A stretch of 34,341 bases of DNA from Sphingobacteriales bacterium (GTDB lineage Bacteria > Bacteroidota > Bacteroidia > Sphingobacteriales > Sphingobacteriaceae), in the NCBI GenBank assembly GCA_015654985.1, contig JAATFW010000068.1, positions 1 through 34,341 of the forward strand. Direction: 5' to 3'. The notes beneath the pieces were generated by a model that saw only the letters and a program-made list of their open reading frames with translations, did no database searches and was not told where the DNA came from. Shown here piece by piece: positions 8,200-17,675 of the stretch. Each line of letters begins with the position of its first letter. Position 1 is the first letter of the stretch. The translations under genes and the position numbers were made by a program.

Positions 8200-11100
8200 C
8201 TATTTACCGGCATTCGCGATAATACTTTTATACTTAGTGGTGAATGTTATATTTTGCACATCAGGACTATTAGCAATGTCAAAATGGATCACCTTTTCCT
8301 CTCCCGGTTTAAGTTCATAATGATGTTCTTCCTCATCTCTTATCCCGTCCACATACATACTTATTTTACCGGCATCGGTCAGATTACCCCTATTCCTGAC
8401 AAGTACCGCTGCTGACTTTTTTCCATTAACCGGATTTTCATCAATTCCTGTTACAGAAACCGCAAAGTCGGCCTTAAAGGATAAAGTATAGTTAAGGCTG
8501 CCGCTTACTCCCTCTGCCGGCGTTTTATATCCCACGCTATTTTTGATCCTGTCGCCTGCGGTATACGAAGGGCTTTCTCCGCCAACCATTATTTTAAATT
8601 CGCCGGGCTCAACCACCCTGTCCATCTGGTCATTGAGCAGCGACAACTGATACGGACTCAGTTTAAATGATACAAGCTTTGACTCCCCGGGATTCAGCCT
8701 GATGCGGTTAAAATCTTTCAGTTCCATTACCCTTGTTTTAACACTGGCGTACATGTCGGTAACATACAACTGCACCACTTCATCTCCCTCCTTTTTTCCG
8801 GTATTGGTTACTTTTGCCTGTACATCTATGCTGCCATCTTCATTCTGCACGATCTTCAGGTCGGAGTAATTAAAGCTGGTATAACTCAACCCATAGCCAA
8901 AAGGATAAAGAGGCGTAAAATCAATATCAACATAATCATAACCGCGGCCTGAGGTTTTAAAATTGTAATACAGAGGCAACTGGGCAGCGCTGCGGGGAAA
9001 GGTCATGGGTAACCGTCCGGCAGGATTGTAGTCGCCAAAGATCACATCTGCTGTAGCAGGCCCGCCCTCCTGCCCCGGCAGCCAGTTTACCAGTATGGCG
9101 CTGCAATGTTCTGCGGCATACGACAAGTTATACGGACGGCCCGACTGTAATATCAGGATAACCGGTTTCCCCGTTTTGCATACCGCTTCCAGAAGTTTTT
9201 GCTGGTTACCTGGCAGGATCAGGCTTGCATAATCCCTGCTCTCTCCTGAAGTCTGACGGATTCCCTGACTTGCTTCACTGGTTGAACAATCGCCCAATAC
9301 CAAAACGGCAACGTCGGCTTTCATCGCAGCAGCTACAGCTTTGCCGGCATCAAAATTTGCCGGATCGACAAATTCGCAGCCCTTTTCATATATGATCTTT
9401 GTTGCCTGGCCAACAGCGGCCTTAATACCCGACAGCACCGATATTAGCTGCCCGGCCTGCAGTTTTGGGGTATAATCGCCTGGCTGCAGATCATCGGCGC
9501 CAGGACCAATTACCGCAATTGTTTTACCCGATTTTGGAAGTGGTAAAATATCACCTCCATTTTTCAACAGGACGATAGATTCGCGGGAAGCCTGGCGGGC
9601 AACAGCCTTATGTTCAGGACTGTTCCATCCGGGATAGATTTTATTCCAGTCAAGCTGTTTTGAAGGATTATTCTCAAAAAGTCCGTTTCTGAACATGGTG
9701 CGCAGCATGGTCCGGCAAACGTTATTAAGATTATCCATATTAATTCTTCCGTCGGCTGCAGCCTTAATCACCTCCGGATTATTATAGGTATCACCGCAGT
9801 TCGTACCGATGCCTGCAGCCAGGGCCTGGTTGGCAGCCTCCACAACATCTGTAGCTGTATAATGCTTCCTGCTGGTAAGATTTCCCAATGCTCCGCAATC
9901 GCTTACAATAAACCCGTCAAAACCCCACTCTTCACGAAGAATACGTGTTAGCAGTTCCTTGCTTTTTGCTACCGGCTCTCCAAGGTAATCTGAGTAGGCC
10001 ATCATGATAGACTGGCAATGGTAATTTTCGATAACATGACGGAACGGAACCAGATGAACTTCCCTCATTTCGCGTTCCGATAAGCCAATATCATGAGAAT
10101 CACGACCTCCAAGAGGAGCGCCATGCCCGGCAAAATGCTTCGGTGTAACAATGAGCCCCTTAGACTGAAAGCCCTTGATCCAGGCTCCCCCTATTTCAGA
10201 CACCAAAACGGGGTCTTCCCCATAAGTTTCTTCGCAACGGCCCCACCTGGCGTCCTGGGCTACGTCGAGAACAGGCGACCAGGCCTGATACGTATTCGCA
10301 CTTACCGTTTCATCCCCAATAGTTTTGGCAATTTCCTCTACCAGGTTCTTATTCCATGTTGCGGCCATAGCTATAGACTGCGGGAATATAGTTGCGCCGC
10401 TTCCATAAGAAAATCCGTGGAGCGCCTCCACTTTATATACAAAAGGAATTCCCAATGCGGGAATGCCCGGTATGCCCCAGCCTTCTCTGAGAAGTTCCAT
10501 TTTCTGCTGTGGGGTCATCACAGACAAAAGGGCCTCCACTCTTGCTTCTACAGGCATCCCGGCATTCATCCATGGCCTTTCGGCGGCACCTGCACTTTCG
10601 CTTACAACAGCCTTCGCATAGCTAAAGCCAATCTCATTAATAGAGACCGGTTTACTCAAAACACCGCCCCTGATCACTAACTTAATATGGGCGCCGTACT
10701 TAGGTGAAAAGCTAAGGCTGAAATTCCTGCCGCTGCTGATGGTATAAGGTAACGGGCTCCCCATATTCATGGGATCATACGATACAAAGATGCTCACCAG
10801 TTTCTGTAACTGCTGCGTAGAAAGACCATTGGCGGCTATGGTTATTTCCCTGATGTTGCCGGGAGCCTGTAATGATAAAAAAAGGGATTGATCACGTTTA
10901 AGATCTGTGCCGGAAAGGGTCCATCCGGTTTGCAGATTATTATCGGTCAAAGCTGATGCTCTATCCGGATTGACTGAAGCAGTAACGGTAATAAAACCCC
11001 TTTCCTGCGCTTCGAGGATTATGCTGACCCGTAATAATAACGCAAGAAAGATAAGGAATTTAGTTTTCGCCGGCGAAATTTCTAAAATTGATCTTAACAT
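8200..11100 (-). CDS. GH3 glycoside hydrolase with N-terminal discoidin-like and C-terminal Ig-like domains
   Basis: A 966-residue exported enzyme. After the signal peptide (to about residue 32) comes a discoidin/F5-8C-like carbohydrate-binding region (about 35-170). The GH3 barrel follows (about 180-480): VEALHGFSYGSG, ARWGRCEETYGEDP, TPKHFAGHG, and GFIVSDCGAL with D401 as the likely nucleophile. The GH3 C-terminal sandwich (about 500-740) has SGESRDYASLILPG, with E620 as a candidate acid/base. A fibronectin III-like GH3 tail (about 770-860) and a final CARDB-like domain (about 880-960) end the protein. The SDC form of the nucleophile motif is more usual in xylosidase/arabinosidase-type GH3 than in SDW-type beta-glucosidases, though the substrate stays open. 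It is probably the first gene of the 11100-3156 enzyme run, preceded by a 375-bp intergenic region. Confidence 0.93.
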   Translation of the reverse strand: MLRSILEISPAKTKFLIFLALLLRVSIILEAQERGFITVTASVNPDRASALTDNNLQTGWTLSGTDLKRDQSLFLSLQAPGNIREITIAANGLSTQQLQKLVSIFVSYDPMNMGSPLPYTISSGRNFSLSFSPKYGAHIKLVIRGGVLSKPVSINEIGFSYAKAVVSESAGAAERPWMNAGMPVEARVEALLSVMTPQQKMELLREGWGIPGIPALGIPFVYKVEALHGFSYGSGATIFPQSIAMAATWNKNLVEEIAKTIGDETVSANTYQAWSPVLDVAQDARWGRCEETYGEDPVLVSEIGGAWIKGFQSKGLIVTPKHFAGHGAPLGGRDSHDIGLSEREMREVHLVPFRHVIENYHCQSIMMAYSDYLGEPVAKSKELLTRILREEWGFDGFIVSDCGALGNLTSRKHYTATDVVEAANQALAAGIGTNCGDTYNNPEVIKAAADGRINMDNLNNVCRTMLRTMFRNGLFENNPSKQLDWNKIYPGWNSPEHKAVARQASRESIVLLKNGGDILPLPKSGKTIAVIGPGADDLQPGDYTPKLQAGQLISVLSGIKAAVGQATKIIYEKGCEFVDPANFDAGKAVAAAMKADVAVLVLGDCSTSEASQGIRQTSGESRDYASLILPGNQQKLLEAVCKTGKPVILILQSGRPYNLSYAAEHCSAILVNWLPGQEGGPATADVIFGDYNPAGRLPMTFPRSAAQLPLYYNFKTSGRGYDYVDIDFTPLYPFGYGLSYTSFNYSDLKIVQNEDGSIDVQAKVTNTGKKEGDEVVQLYVTDMYASVKTRVMELKDFNRIRLNPGESKLVSFKLSPYQLSLLNDQMDRVVEPGEFKIMVGGESPSYTAGDRIKNSVGYKTPAEGVSGSLNYTLSFKADFAVSVTGIDENPVNGKKSAAVLVRNRGNLTDAGKISMYVDGIRDEEEHHYELKPGEEKVIHFDIANSPDVQNITFTTKYKSIIANAGK

Positions 11101-11298
11101 CTGAAAAGTTTATAATTAAGTTAAATAATAATCCCAGCACCCGTTGTGAAAGAGACTGACCTGCATAATATGTGTGTGCTCAGGGTATCATCATCATTCC
11201 AATGAAGAGAATTATTACATATTCATTACCTCACATTCTGATACGTTCCGCTTTTTCAACGCTGCCGTTTAATACAGCGTAAAGAACATATAAAGCAA

Positions 11299-11325
11299 TT
11301 AATAAAAGGTTAAAATTTTATTAAC
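11299..11325 (-). promoter_or_regulatory. Weak variant of the AT-rich box upstream of GH3
   Basis: On the plus strand it starts TTAATAAAA like the boxes at 3123, 32061 and 33889, and ends with TTATTAA in place of CTTAATTAA, but the centre reads GGTTAAAATT instead of CCTAAAAAAT. It lies about 200 bp before GH3, a distance similar to that of the two identical copies from their genes. The match may be chance in AT-rich DNA. Confidence 0.3.
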
Positions 11326-11416
11326 GGGGAAGTTGCTTTGAAAATTTCTGATATTTATACCCATATGTTTTGAAAATTATTTATCAGAACTGAGTTTACC
11401 TGTTTTCTGATTAATA

Positions 11417-11439
11417 GCGGGAGACCAATCATCTCCCGC
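11417..11439 (-). terminator. Hairpin after GH2
   Basis: An 8-bp perfect inverted repeat, GCGGGAGA and TCTCCCGC, with a 7-nt loop, lies about 40 bp after the GH2 stop. It is GC-rich but lacks a clear U-tract on the minus strand, so termination or mRNA 3'-end protection is inferred. Confidence 0.55.
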
Positions 11440-11475
11440 CATACAACACTCAATAACCAGGCAGACAAACTCAAA

Positions 11476-14400
11476 CTAATCATTCAGAAGATTATTCAGC
11501 ATATTTACCAGTAATTTCCCGGCTACCGGATCTGTAGTTCCTTTCTGCAGCATCACCCCAGAAAGTATAATTTGTCCCTGATCGCTGATCTTCACTATCG
11601 GGTACCCTTTGATCTGGTCCAGCTTGTCCTGCCGCTGCGAGATCCTCCCCTCAAGATATCCGTGTACTTCAGAATAAGAGGCAAGGGATTGTATATCTGC
11701 ACCCCGGTTCACCCTGAACGAAGCGGTGCAGACAAAAGGATTTTCCCTTTGGTTATTATTAAAATACCGCGTATCCAGCGGTTCGATACCATCAAAGACT
11801 GAAGATTCGGGAATCTCCATCGAAATAATTTCACCGTCATCTTTCAGTACACTGCGGATCTGCTGAGGATACAGAGACGGTGCGATATCTGCTGAATTCA
11901 GAAGAAGTACTTTTCCTCCCTTTTTAACAAAAGAACGGATCTGTATTTGCTGGTCAGCCGGGGCATTCTCCTGATTAAGGCCGTTCAGTAACAGGATATC
12001 CGGCTTCTGTTTTATTGCAGCCAAAATATTACCGGCCTTCTGATAGATTATGCCGGCGTAATCAAGAGCCGGCAGTACCTGACCCGGCAAGTCAACCACC
12101 GTGATTTTCCGGCCTTTCAGCCTGCCGGACTGCAGCCAGTTCCTGTCTGCCAGTAACAGATCGTAGTCATTCTCGGAAACAGGTTTCCCATTCTCCAGCA
12201 GTTTAAGGACTAATTTACCGTTGAGTTTTGCAGCCGCAAGTGTCTCCGGAAGCATTACAGAAGGTTCGATCCACTGACGTCCATAGTATGGAACAACAGG
12301 AACCGGTTGTGTTCCTGCCAGGATAGTATCTCCCTGTTCACCGATGACCGACCAATGAAGCTCTGTTTGCGGAAGTGCTGCACCGTCTGTATTGTCGTTC
12401 ACAATACAAAAACGAACCGGCAGCTTCTCTCCTGCATAAAAATGCCGACCCCAAAGCTCCGCCGACACCAGCACTGGTTGCAGGGCCTGCTTCATTCCGT
12501 AATAGGTTGGATGAGGAGTGATCTTATCTGCTTTATATATATCTTTAAACCAGGTCAACAGGGCAAAATGAAGAATACCCGCGGCCTGATCATTCGTCCG
12601 CCGCAGTGCTTCAGCAAGTTCTTTGGTAATAAATTCATGGGTCTTCAGAAAATACGACGGATCGGCAAACTCATAAGAATAATTCCCAACCAGAGTTTGC
12701 GGGGTTTGATGAACATAACTGTAAAACCTCGTAGGATGTCCCGTTTCGCCCGGATATCCGGTTGACATTTCCTGACTGATCAGAGGTCTGCCGGGATTTT
12801 TAAACTTCTGCTGAAATTCACCCTTAAATTCAGAAAATATTGATCCGTGATACCAGTTAACATACCAGTGCTGATCGTCTATATCCCCGTCATCGATCGT
12901 TTTAAAGAAATCCTTCCCAAACTTTTTCTCATTCCTCCTGTAATTCGAATCAAAACACACCGGGCGGGTAGGATCAATTTCTCTCATCTTTTTCACCACA
13001 TCCGAAATGATCTTCATTTTAAGTTTTGTTCGTTCAAAATCAGGATCATTATCATAAAATTTCATTTCATTATTAACGGTCCAGAACAGCAGCGACGGAT
13101 GGTTCCTGTATTTTTTTAGCAGGTCGAAATATTCTGCTTTCCACAGGTCTATCAGGTTCTGGTCGGGCATGCTGCTTGTAATCATCAGCCAGGGCCATTG
13201 GCCCTCATAACTCACGCCTACTCCCTTCCTGTCGGAAGCAGTCATCCACAATTCGTCGTAAGGAGCAGTATGGGTTCTTGTAACCATAATATTCCCATCG
13301 TGCATCAGTTCGCAAAAACGATTGGCAAGCAGCGTATCATTAGGCGCCAGCGACATCGGAGTATGATTACCTCCTCTTAACCAGTATTTCCTGCCGTTGA
13401 GATAAAAATAATCCCCCCTGGCTTCAAATGTCCGGAACCCTGACTCTATGGTCTTCCGGTCAATCTCATTTCCTGACGATTGCAAAGCAAAGCTGAAGTT
13501 ATAGAGATTAGGGGTTTCGGGGGTCCACAATTGCGGATTAAGACCCGATACAGAATATTTTATGACACGTTCTTCTCCGGCTTTCAACTGTACCCTTTTC
13601 ACAGGGATGTTGTCGTAAATTTTATCTTTTGTATCGGTTGAAATAACCTGAGCAGATATAGAAAACAGGGCCTGTTTACCCGAATGGTTTTTTACCGTTA
13701 CCTCAAACGCCGCCCCTGCAAGTCCCGGTTTGATAAAGACGTCTTCTATCCTGACGGGGTCTGTAATTATCAGAGATACAGGCTGCCAGATTCCGGCAGG
13801 ATCATCATCGTAAAATCCGTGCGCCAGATCCTTCAGCATTTTATTGGTTACCGGAACAGTAACGGCAATATCCGTTACCTTATCTGCATCTTTAATGTCA
13901 GTGACGTAATCCCTGAGCACTTTCACCGTCACAAGATTCCGGCCCGGTTTAAGCAGCCCGGTTGCATCTATCCTGAATTCGCCGAACATACCGATATGAT
14001 CCCCGGCTTTTTTCCCGTTGATGTATACTTCGGCAACCTTGGAAACCGCATCAAAATCCAGTTCAAGATGCCTGTTCTTTATATCTGATGGCAGTTCTAT
14101 CCATTGCCGGTACCATCCTACGTTTGTCTTTTTGTAATCAAAGGTATAGGCTTCACAGCGTTCTATTTCTTTCTGGTAATAGTTGTCGGAAACTCCCTTA
14201 CTTTCTGTATTATACCGTTCGCCGTGCAGCCATTCCCTTGTAGGGTTCCAGAAAACAGGTACGGTAAGCACGTGCCAGGCTTCATCGTTTACGGAAGGGT
14301 CGATAGCTTCATGTGCATTTTTTATGTCATATCCCGGACTGAAAAGCCATTTTCCGTTCAGAGAAATTACCGACCTTGGATTTACGGTATTTGCTGCGGT

Positions 14401-15132
14401 CAAAGGTTTGTACGACGCCCGTTCTTTCTTTCTCAGTTCCTCCTTATCCACTGAAGCCTGCCGGTATTCCAGCAGGGGTACCCGGCCGGGCGACAGATCG
14501 GCAGCGTTCAGCCCGGTTATTTTCAGATCATCAAACTCAGTGGTGATCCAGCTTCCCCCGAGCAATACTTTTCCTTCCGGCGAAAGCCGGCTGTTCTCAT
14601 CCCTGACATCGATCCTCGGTAAAGTTTCATCATTGAGGAATACCCGGATACGATCGCCGGCCACCTGCACCCTGACAGTATACCACTGCCCCTTTCTCAG
14701 ATCAAAATCAAGGTGGCGTAAGGCCAGGTGATCGTCTGTGCCCATGTAGCCAAGGCGGGCAAGGTATAAATCGTTCTGAATCCCCCCGCGCAGGCCAAGT
14801 ATGTAACGGTCGTCTCTGGTAGATGCCCTGAAAGCCGCCCAGATCTGCACCTGGTCTTCATTCTCAGGGGTTCTTGCTTTAAAACTTACCTCATAATCTC
14901 TCCAGCCGGACTGGCCAAAACTGGCCCAGGCATCCTTTGCAGATAAAACTCCTTGTCTTACCTGGATCAATCCCCGGCCTGTTTGACCGAAACCTGTTGT
15001 ATTATCGTTAAAATCTGTTGCCAGATTTATTCCCGGCTGAGCGAACAGGCCGGCCGGCGTCAAGGCAAACAATAACATAAAAGTCAGAGTGACCGGCGAC
15101 CTGAATAAATGTAATTTGATTTTAATTTTCAT
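11476..15132 (-). CDS. GH2 glycoside hydrolase, large multidomain
   Basis: A 1218-residue exported enzyme with a signal peptide ending near GLFAQ. Residues about 35-205 form a concanavalin/LamG-like (DUF1080-type) module (WRDYEVSFKARTPENEDQVQ). The GH2 jelly-roll (about 250-450), Ig-like domain (about 455-560) and TIM barrel follow. The acid/base candidate is E689 in WTVNNEMKFY and the nucleophile candidate is E788 in ISQEMSTGYPG. The barrel also has RGGNHTPMSLAPND and THTAPYDELW, matching the GH2 (i)RGxNxxP pattern. The last about 200 residues (ILLLNGLNQEN, GGKVLLLNSAD) look like a Rossmann/amidotransferase-like fold found at the end of some large GH2 proteins. GH2 covers beta-galactosidase, beta-mannosidase, beta-glucuronidase and others; the substrate is not resolved. 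It is the last gene of the module 1 operon, 38 bp after the GH71/99-like gene. Confidence 0.93.
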   Translation of the reverse strand: MKIKIKLHLFRSPVTLTFMLLFALTPAGLFAQPGINLATDFNDNTTGFGQTGRGLIQVRQGVLSAKDAWASFGQSGWRDYEVSFKARTPENEDQVQIWAAFRASTRDDRYILGLRGGIQNDLYLARLGYMGTDDHLALRHLDFDLRKGQWYTVRVQVAGDRIRVFLNDETLPRIDVRDENSRLSPEGKVLLGGSWITTEFDDLKITGLNAADLSPGRVPLLEYRQASVDKEELRKKERASYKPLTAANTVNPRSVISLNGKWLFSPGYDIKNAHEAIDPSVNDEAWHVLTVPVFWNPTREWLHGERYNTESKGVSDNYYQKEIERCEAYTFDYKKTNVGWYRQWIELPSDIKNRHLELDFDAVSKVAEVYINGKKAGDHIGMFGEFRIDATGLLKPGRNLVTVKVLRDYVTDIKDADKVTDIAVTVPVTNKMLKDLAHGFYDDDPAGIWQPVSLIITDPVRIEDVFIKPGLAGAAFEVTVKNHSGKQALFSISAQVISTDTKDKIYDNIPVKRVQLKAGEERVIKYSVSGLNPQLWTPETPNLYNFSFALQSSGNEIDRKTIESGFRTFEARGDYFYLNGRKYWLRGGNHTPMSLAPNDTLLANRFCELMHDGNIMVTRTHTAPYDELWMTASDRKGVGVSYEGQWPWLMITSSMPDQNLIDLWKAEYFDLLKKYRNHPSLLFWTVNNEMKFYDNDPDFERTKLKMKIISDVVKKMREIDPTRPVCFDSNYRRNEKKFGKDFFKTIDDGDIDDQHWYVNWYHGSIFSEFKGEFQQKFKNPGRPLISQEMSTGYPGETGHPTRFYSYVHQTPQTLVGNYSYEFADPSYFLKTHEFITKELAEALRRTNDQAAGILHFALLTWFKDIYKADKITPHPTYYGMKQALQPVLVSAELWGRHFYAGEKLPVRFCIVNDNTDGAALPQTELHWSVIGEQGDTILAGTQPVPVVPYYGRQWIEPSVMLPETLAAAKLNGKLVLKLLENGKPVSENDYDLLLADRNWLQSGRLKGRKITVVDLPGQVLPALDYAGIIYQKAGNILAAIKQKPDILLLNGLNQENAPADQQIQIRSFVKKGGKVLLLNSADIAPSLYPQQIRSVLKDDGEIISMEIPESSVFDGIEPLDTRYFNNNQRENPFVCTASFRVNRGADIQSLASYSEVHGYLEGRISQRQDKLDQIKGYPIVKISDQGQIILSGVMLQKGTTDPVAGKLLVNMLNNLLND

Positions 15133-15170
15133 CTTATCGTGTGTGTTCTTTTTGTTCTGATTCCTGTTGC

Positions 15171-16697
15171 TTAGTTGCCGGTTTTTGCACTAACCGGTAA
15201 GCTATTTCCGCTTTCCCCGGCATTGATCCGGCCGGATGTAATGATATAATAGTACGTTGTACCTGCAGCAAGGTGCGTATCCGTGTAACTGTTTTCCTCT
15301 ATTTCAGAAGCAACCACTGTGTAAGGGCCACCGCTATCAGCAGCTCGTTTTACGTTATAACAAGGAGCTCCATCTGCCACCTGCCAGTCAATTTTTATAG
15401 AACTGCCGGATAACACATTTAGCGATACATTTGAAGGAAATGTAAGCATATGAGGAGTAGGATGTGTTGTTGTAAACGGAATTTGAGCCTTAAACATCTT
15501 AATGCCATCATTTACCAGCCGGAGATAAAAGTCTGACGAAACCTTAGTGCCGTCTGCATCCAGTGTTAGAAAATAGTTTCCCGCAGGGACAGACTCCTCA
15601 TCTTCCGCACAGTTTAAGATACCCGTACCTTCGTTCATCTCATCGAACATTGAAATATAAAGGCTTCTGACCTCAGCATTTTTCGCTCCGGTAAATTGCG
15701 ACCACATAAAATCACCATGATTCCTCGGAATTTTATTCTTCACCCAGGTACCGTCCGAATTATAAAAACTTGTACCCGGATAAACATCGGCCTGATAATC
15801 AATCCCGCGGGCATTACAATAAACGAGATCGTCTCTGTATAATTTAGGCCAGTTACTTGCCGCTGTCTTACCCACCATCCACGCCATGATCATATTGCAT
15901 GCCTCATATGCCGGTTGATTTGCTGTATCATTGGCAAAACCACTTAAAGGGCCCCCGATAACATAACAGCCATTATTTTTAAACCAATTGATCGTATTGA
16001 CCCAATCACTTGTTGTTCCCCGGCCAGAAGACCCTATTCCCCAAAGGCACACGACGGGTTTTCCGTTTTGTTTTGCATAGGAAGAAGAAGATGTCAGATG
16101 CTGTAAACTAATGATCGTATTTGTCCAGTCTGTAGTTACCGGATCAGTAGCCTTGCAATCGTACATAATGTAGAACTTCAGACCGTATTTCTCCGCAGAA
16201 TTTTTCATTTTCAGATCAACCTCATCGTGAAAATCCTTAATCTGGCCGGGAGAAGTATAACTGCCAAATCTTTGAAGTGCAATACAATCAATACCATTTT
16301 GTTTCATCCACCGGCAATGAGTGTCAGAAACCTGTTGGTCATCCGATGAAAACATTCCTGCAGGCAGACCATTCCCTAAGTTTCCGTAAAAGTTAGCCTG
16401 CTGTATCCCCGCCTGAAAAAAAGGGCTGCCGGCATAAGTATGGGTATACTGTCTGACATCGGGCCAGTGCTCAAGGTTTTGGTGAGACCAATAGTTCATC
16501 GGCGAACCGTCGCCTGCTGCCGAAAACCAGCCCTGGTATCCTATAGTAACTTTGCCCACTACATCGCCGTCCGGAGAAGTGACAGGCTGTATTTTTCCAG
16601 GCTCTTCATTACTTTCCTTATCTTTTTCTTTCCCGTTCTTTTTGCAGCTAATACTCAGAAAGAGACCGGTCAATAGCAATAAATATATTTTCCTCAT
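15171..16697 (-). CDS. GH71/99-like lipoprotein with C-terminal fibronectin III domain (second paralogue)
   Basis: A 508-residue protein when started at ATG 16697. The open frame extends upstream to 16871, but that part has no signal peptide and covers a hairpin, whereas MRKIYLLLLTGLFLSISC is a clean lipoprotein leader with its lipobox Cys. The catalytic region shows TIGYQGWF, HCRWMKQNGIDCIALQRFG, VVCLWGIGSSG and MFDEMNEGT with E353 and E356, the E-x-x-E pair expected for GH99-like enzymes. Residues about 415-505 form a fibronectin III-like domain ending AGTTYYYIITSG...SLPVSAKTGN. It is probably anchored at the cell surface next to SusC/SusD and could make the first cuts in the glycan. It is clearly related to the enzyme at 6913-8187 and to the relic at 25246-25431. 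Confidence 0.85.
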   Translation of the reverse strand: MRKIYLLLLTGLFLSISCKKNGKEKDKESNEEPGKIQPVTSPDGDVVGKVTIGYQGWFSAAGDGSPMNYWSHQNLEHWPDVRQYTHTYAGSPFFQAGIQQANFYGNLGNGLPAGMFSSDDQQVSDTHCRWMKQNGIDCIALQRFGSYTSPGQIKDFHDEVDLKMKNSAEKYGLKFYIMYDCKATDPVTTDWTNTIISLQHLTSSSSYAKQNGKPVVCLWGIGSSGRGTTSDWVNTINWFKNNGCYVIGGPLSGFANDTANQPAYEACNMIMAWMVGKTAASNWPKLYRDDLVYCNARGIDYQADVYPGTSFYNSDGTWVKNKIPRNHGDFMWSQFTGAKNAEVRSLYISMFDEMNEGTGILNCAEDEESVPAGNYFLTLDADGTKVSSDFYLRLVNDGIKMFKAQIPFTTTHPTPHMLTFPSNVSLNVLSGSSIKIDWQVADGAPCYNVKRAADSGGPYTVVASEIEENSYTDTHLAAGTTYYYIITSGRINAGESGNSLPVSAKTGN

Positions 16698-16842
16698 TTT
16701 CGTAGCGTTAGAAGGATGAAGGTATTTTATTAAGTACGATTGCCCATAAAAACGGGTCCTGGCATGCGTTACAACTGTACCATAGGGTAGAGAACCCCAG
16801 GCGGAAACGTTGTACAACAAGCAAAGACCCGCCTTTCTATTC

Positions 16843-16877
16843 AAGAAGGTGTCCCGGCGATCCGCAGACACCTTCTT
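16843..16877 (-). promoter_or_regulatory. Hairpin between DUF3823-1 and the GH71/99-like gene
   Basis: A perfect 11-bp inverted repeat, AAGAAGGTGTC and GACACCTTCTT, with a 13-nt loop, lies within 20 bp of the DUF3823 stop. It sits in a 196-bp gap inside an otherwise tight operon and has no U-tract. It may stabilise the upstream SusCD message or attenuate the downstream enzyme genes. Confidence 0.5.
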
Positions 16878-16893
16878 TCAGAACCGTAAGGCA

Positions 16894-17664
16894 TTAAGGC
16901 ACTCTCACCTTTTGGATAGTAGTAAAATTATTTGCCCCCATTCCCGGGTAATTCGTTTGAGGCTTTCCTGCTGCCGTCTGGCAATTCATCGAAACCCGTA
17001 TATAATAATCGATCCCTGTATATTTAACGGCCCGGTCGCTGATAAACGAAATTACCTGGCCTTCCATGTTATTAGTAAGATCCAGTTTTCTGGGATACAG
17101 GTCGAGGTCTCTGGCTGAGGTATTGATTGTTCTTGAAACCAGCAACCATGCCTCCCTGACATCGGGCATCTCATATCCCGGCTTCTGATTCCGTTTAAAA
17201 CGGACGGAACACCTGATCCGGTTATCTGCTGTAACCGTCGGCTCTTCCACCCAATCAATGGAAAGATATGGTGTTACGGTAAAGTCCTTCGTTATGGTAC
17301 CCTTTATTTTCACCAGTTCACCGGCATTATCTGCATCTAAATGCTCATCATCATAGGGATAAAACGGACCGCTGTAAGGTAACATCAGGTAATCGCCTGA
17401 AAACATCTTTGTATTTCTATAGGTACCGTCCTGCTGCACTTTCAACGTTTGGTTGCCAACATAGGCGCTGGTATCTCCTTTTGTCCAGCTTGTTTCTCTT
17501 ATCCTGATAATTCCTGCTCCCTGATCTACCTGCAGGGGTTGATGGGCCTGATCCTCAAATATGGTTCCCTGAATAGTGGCATCCGGACCGTCATAATTAT
17601 CTATTTCACATGCTGCCAGCATGAAGCAGCATAACAGGACAATATAATTCTTCAACTTTTTCAT
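16894..17664 (-). CDS. DUF3823 surface lipoprotein (module 1)
   Basis: A 256-residue lipoprotein with leader MKKLKNYIVLLCCFMLAAC and the lipobox Cys at about residue 19. The mature part opens with EIDNYDGPDATIQGTIFED, then IRIRETSW, GTYRNTKMFSGDYLMLPYSGPFYP, and a second Ig-like half with ARDLDLYPRKLDLTN. This is the pattern of the DUF3823 family, which sits after SusD in many Bacteroidota PULs and is thought to bind glycan at the cell surface. It starts 11 bp after the SusD stop and is homologous to the protein at 25760-26491 (shared NY..PDAT start and KMFSGDY/KLFSATY segment). No enzymatic motif is seen. Role inferred from position and family. Confidence 0.87.
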   Translation of the reverse strand: MKKLKNYIVLLCCFMLAACEIDNYDGPDATIQGTIFEDQAHQPLQVDQGAGIIRIRETSWTKGDTSAYVGNQTLKVQQDGTYRNTKMFSGDYLMLPYSGPFYPYDDEHLDADNAGELVKIKGTITKDFTVTPYLSIDWVEEPTVTADNRIRCSVRFKRNQKPGYEMPDVREAWLLVSRTINTSARDLDLYPRKLDLTNNMEGQVISFISDRAVKYTGIDYYIRVSMNCQTAAGKPQTNYPGMGANNFTTIQKVRVP

Positions 17665-17675
17665 ATCACTGTGTG

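Larger units (their letters stand above)
11101..11475. other. Intergenic region between GH2 and GH3
   Basis: This 375-bp AT-rich stretch holds no credible gene. It contains the hairpin after GH2 (11417-11439) and, about 200 bp before the GH3 start, a weak variant of the AT-rich box seen elsewhere (11299-11325). It is the probable site of termination for the module 1 operon and of a promoter for the GH3-led enzyme operon; both roles are inferred. Confidence 0.6.

Noticed and set aside
10093-10680. A 195-codon plus-strand open frame inside GH3
   Set aside because: It is antisense to the conserved GH3 barrel; the composition reflects the coding strand opposite.
16698-16871. Upstream extension of the GH71/99-like reading frame as part of the protein
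   Set aside because: The extension has no export signal and covers a hairpin, while a clean lipoprotein leader starts at 16697.
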